Shown here: positions 62,033 through 64,000 of the stretch, piece by piece
Numbering within the stretch: position 1 is the stretch's first letter
Layout of the letters: the number at the start of each line of letters is the position of its first letter
NCBI GenBank assembly: GCA_030035585.1
Contig: CM057472.1
Span: forward strand, 89,959,601-90,023,600
Source of the DNA: Dugong dugon
Lineage: Eukaryota; Chordata; Mammalia; Sirenia; Dugongidae
Direction: 5' to 3'
DNA: 64,000 nucleotides
Notes under the pieces: generated by a model
Told to the model about the DNA's origin: nothing
Databases searched by the model: none
Seen by the model: only the letters and a program-made list of their open reading frames with translations
Translations under genes and position numbers: made by a program

Positions 62033-62080
62033 CTTAAGGCCTTCTGCTATACAAAGCTTAAGGCCTTCTGCTATATAACA
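62033..62080. repeat. Two-copy 24-bp tandem repeat
   Basis: cttaaggccttctgctata occurs at 62033 and at 62057. Confidence 0.95.
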
Positions 62081-62394
62081 TTGCCAGGTACTCTGACAGG
62101 CCTAAAGTGAAAAAATGAATGAGATACTATCCCTGCCTTAAGAAGTTCAGAGTCTAGCAGAGGAAAAGGACTAACAACCAATTACAATATAATAAACGTA
62201 ATTACAATACAAAGTACTTCAACAGGTGTATACAAAGTGCTGTGTAAAACCAAAAAGGAAATAACTGATAATTCTGCCTGGGTTGGCTGAAGCCAAACTG
62301 GCAAAGCAGCTGACATTTCAGATGGGTAATCTAACAGCGGACAGAATGCCTTCAGGCATGAGGAAGAGTGGAAAGAGTTCAAGATTTGGAACTA

Positions 62395-62525
62395 ACTACA
62401 CCTGGCTTGGATGCCAGCTCAGTACTCACATTTCTGAAATGTGGATAATTAGCCAACAACTCGAAGGGTTGTTCTGAGAACTGGAAATAACACCTGTGAA
62501 GGCCCAAGCACATTTCCTGTCCTGC
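62395..62525 (+). repeat. MIR fragment
   Basis: acacctggcttggatgccag, aagggttgttctgagaactg. Confidence 0.65.
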
Positions 62526-63439
62526 AGAAGAAAACTCAATTTATAGTAACTTTTAGTTTTTGAACAAATAACTGGTGTTGGTCATATTGCCAACATGTAT
62601 CTCCTACTGTAAAATTTGTGTCAATCTCCAAAAAGCCTTGCCTCTCAATATAATGGAGTTTCTGACGTTGAAAAGCTTAAGACTAGATCCTAAACCCAGA
62701 GCGATTTGCTGGCATTTGGTGTCCCTTCTTGTGGGACATGACTTTAGCCCCAGTACATACCATAGCACTGTGGTTAAGTAGAGTTGGCTATCTCAGTCTG
62801 AGTGGCTTATGTGAAGGCTAGCAGTAGGGACCCAAAACACATTAGAACTAGAGGGAGTAGCAGCTACTTTGGACTGTGCCTCCTTGTAAAAAATCACTGA
62901 GAAGCATGCACCCTATCAGCTAACTTCTCTGTGTCCAGCTCATAGCAATGCTGGCTTTAATCTGCCTTCAAATTTCTAGAGCACAGGCTAGCAGTAAGTA
63001 TTAAATTAATCTGAGAAAGACAGTCCAGTAAGATAGGACCAAAAATGGCAGAACTTTCTCAGTACACATAGGAGAGACTGTAAGGCTTGCCTGCATCCAA
63101 GATTTTAATATAGATCATGCAACAGGCTCAGCATCCCTTTGGATAGTACAGCAGGCTAGTGCTGCTGAATATAAAGGCATTTACAAAACAAGAGCTCAGA
63201 AGTTGCTTGTAAGGCTGACTCGGTTCTGGATTGGCATTTCCAGTTAAGCTAGAATCATTAAAGTGAGAGAGCGTCCACGGTGTGAGAGATCAAGGTGTCA
63301 AGCTTTGTTAACCACATGGGTTTATATGTGCACAGCTGACTAGCGAACTGAGGCAGAAGGTTATTTACATCATTGAACCATCAGAGCAAACACTGCAAAC
63401 AGCTCTTCAAGGAGCACGACACGTGACGAGTCTCTAAGC

Positions 63440-63645
63440 AGGCCTGCAAGGGAGACAGACATCACTTTGAATTCCAGATGTGCCACAAATAGGCTGTGAT
63501 GTTAGACAATTACTTAAATCCCTCCCCAATAAAATAGGGATAATGAGGCCTTGAAGGATGTTGTGAGGGACATGAATAATGTAGGCAAGTGCCTGGCATC
63601 ATTACTTGTATGTAACAAACACTTAATAGAGGGTAGTTTCTGTTA
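63440..63645 (+). repeat. MIR
   Basis: ctttgaattccagatgtgcc, cccaataaaatagggataat, gtaggcaagtgcctggcatc. Confidence 0.8.
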
Positions 63646-64000
63646 CTATAATTAATGTAAGGTACTGTCATCTACAGTTTTGGGACCAAGGAGAAAACAT
63701 ATGCTGTTGAGTTGATTTATCTGGATAGAGGCCATGCCAAATGGTTTCTGGCTTGCTTAAATGGAACAGAGTTCAACGTGGTATGTAGTGTGTGGCTGGG
63801 GTGTGCATGTGTGTGTAAAAGATAAAGAGAATGAGTCAGAGAATTAAAATGAGGAAATGAATGTGTACTGGGTGAGTGGGGGTTACAGAGAAAAGACGGG
63901 AGAGAAGGGAATAAAAGTAGCTTTCAAAAGGAACATGTATACCTTATTACTAGACTGTAAGCTCTCTGAAGGCAAGATTTCATTTTACTTTTTTATTCAT

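Larger units (their letters stand above)
40102..64000 (-). other. STON2: STON2 upstream intron (continues beyond the window)
   Basis: On the minus strand a T-rich tract followed by ccttctcactccag precedes the exon at 40101. I looked through the minus-strand frames to 64,000 for the STON2 N-terminal sequence (WVSF/WVQF motifs and acidic Ser-rich stretches) and found none, so the rest of the window is best read as one intron filled with the repeats listed below. Short exons could have been missed. Repeat-free pieces such as 41585-43500, 44085-45240, 52130-52920, 56190-58110 and 62540-63430 show nothing I recognise beyond low-complexity tracts. Confidence 0.7.

Noticed and set aside
1-64000. Exons of the expected human neighbours GTF2A1 or SEL1L
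   Set aside because: No frame matching either protein was seen; they probably lie outside the window.

Overview
The window reads as mammalian nuclear DNA from an afrotherian, most likely an elephant or another paenungulate. About thirty copies of a tRNA-derived SINE with the AfroSINE layout are present (a head ending in gctaacc, a middle with ctatggggcagttctactctgtcc, and a tail resembling atgagtcggaatcgactcga). RTE-clade LINEs with the matching 3' tail, L1, MIR, MaLR-type LTRs and a Tigger fossil accompany them. No prokaryotic or viral gene order is present. Species-level assignment is inference from repeat content and my memory of these families; no search was run.

The only host gene I recognise is STON2 (stonin-2, an endocytic adaptor), on the minus strand. 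Two coding exons are present: a 1,819-nt exon (40101 down to 38283) encoding 606 residues, and a terminal exon (31423 down to the stop at 31014). They are separated by a 6.9-kb intron and share a consistent phase. The upstream exons, which encode the N-terminal ~200 residues in human, were not found and probably lie beyond 64,000. The C-terminal tail shifts reading frame relative to the human protein I remember.

Layout: 1 to about 21.8 kb is probably intergenic sequence downstream of STON2 (in human, GTF2A1 lies on that side). It is packed with SINEs, a truncated L1, three RTE fragments and old LTR-like repeats. From 21.8 to 31.0 kb there is relatively repeat-poor sequence that may be a long STON2 3' UTR, ending in a cluster of four minus-strand AATAAA signals. 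From 31.0 to 40.1 kb are the two STON2 exons and their intron. From 40.1 to 64 kb is upstream intron with SINEs, MIRs, a 2.1-kb RTE copy, an ERV-L-like LTR and a Tigger remnant.

No new coding system was found. The most interesting material is structural. An 85-bp inverted, apparently templated insertion sits in a SINE. A SINE has a tRNA-Gly-like head on an RTE-derived body. An RTE deletion derivative keeps both ends. One RTE copy has a 5' inversion. A 50-bp-arm hairpin lies beside a direct repeat. An LTR carries three octamer motifs. Most long open frames outside STON2 are transposon remnants or chance.
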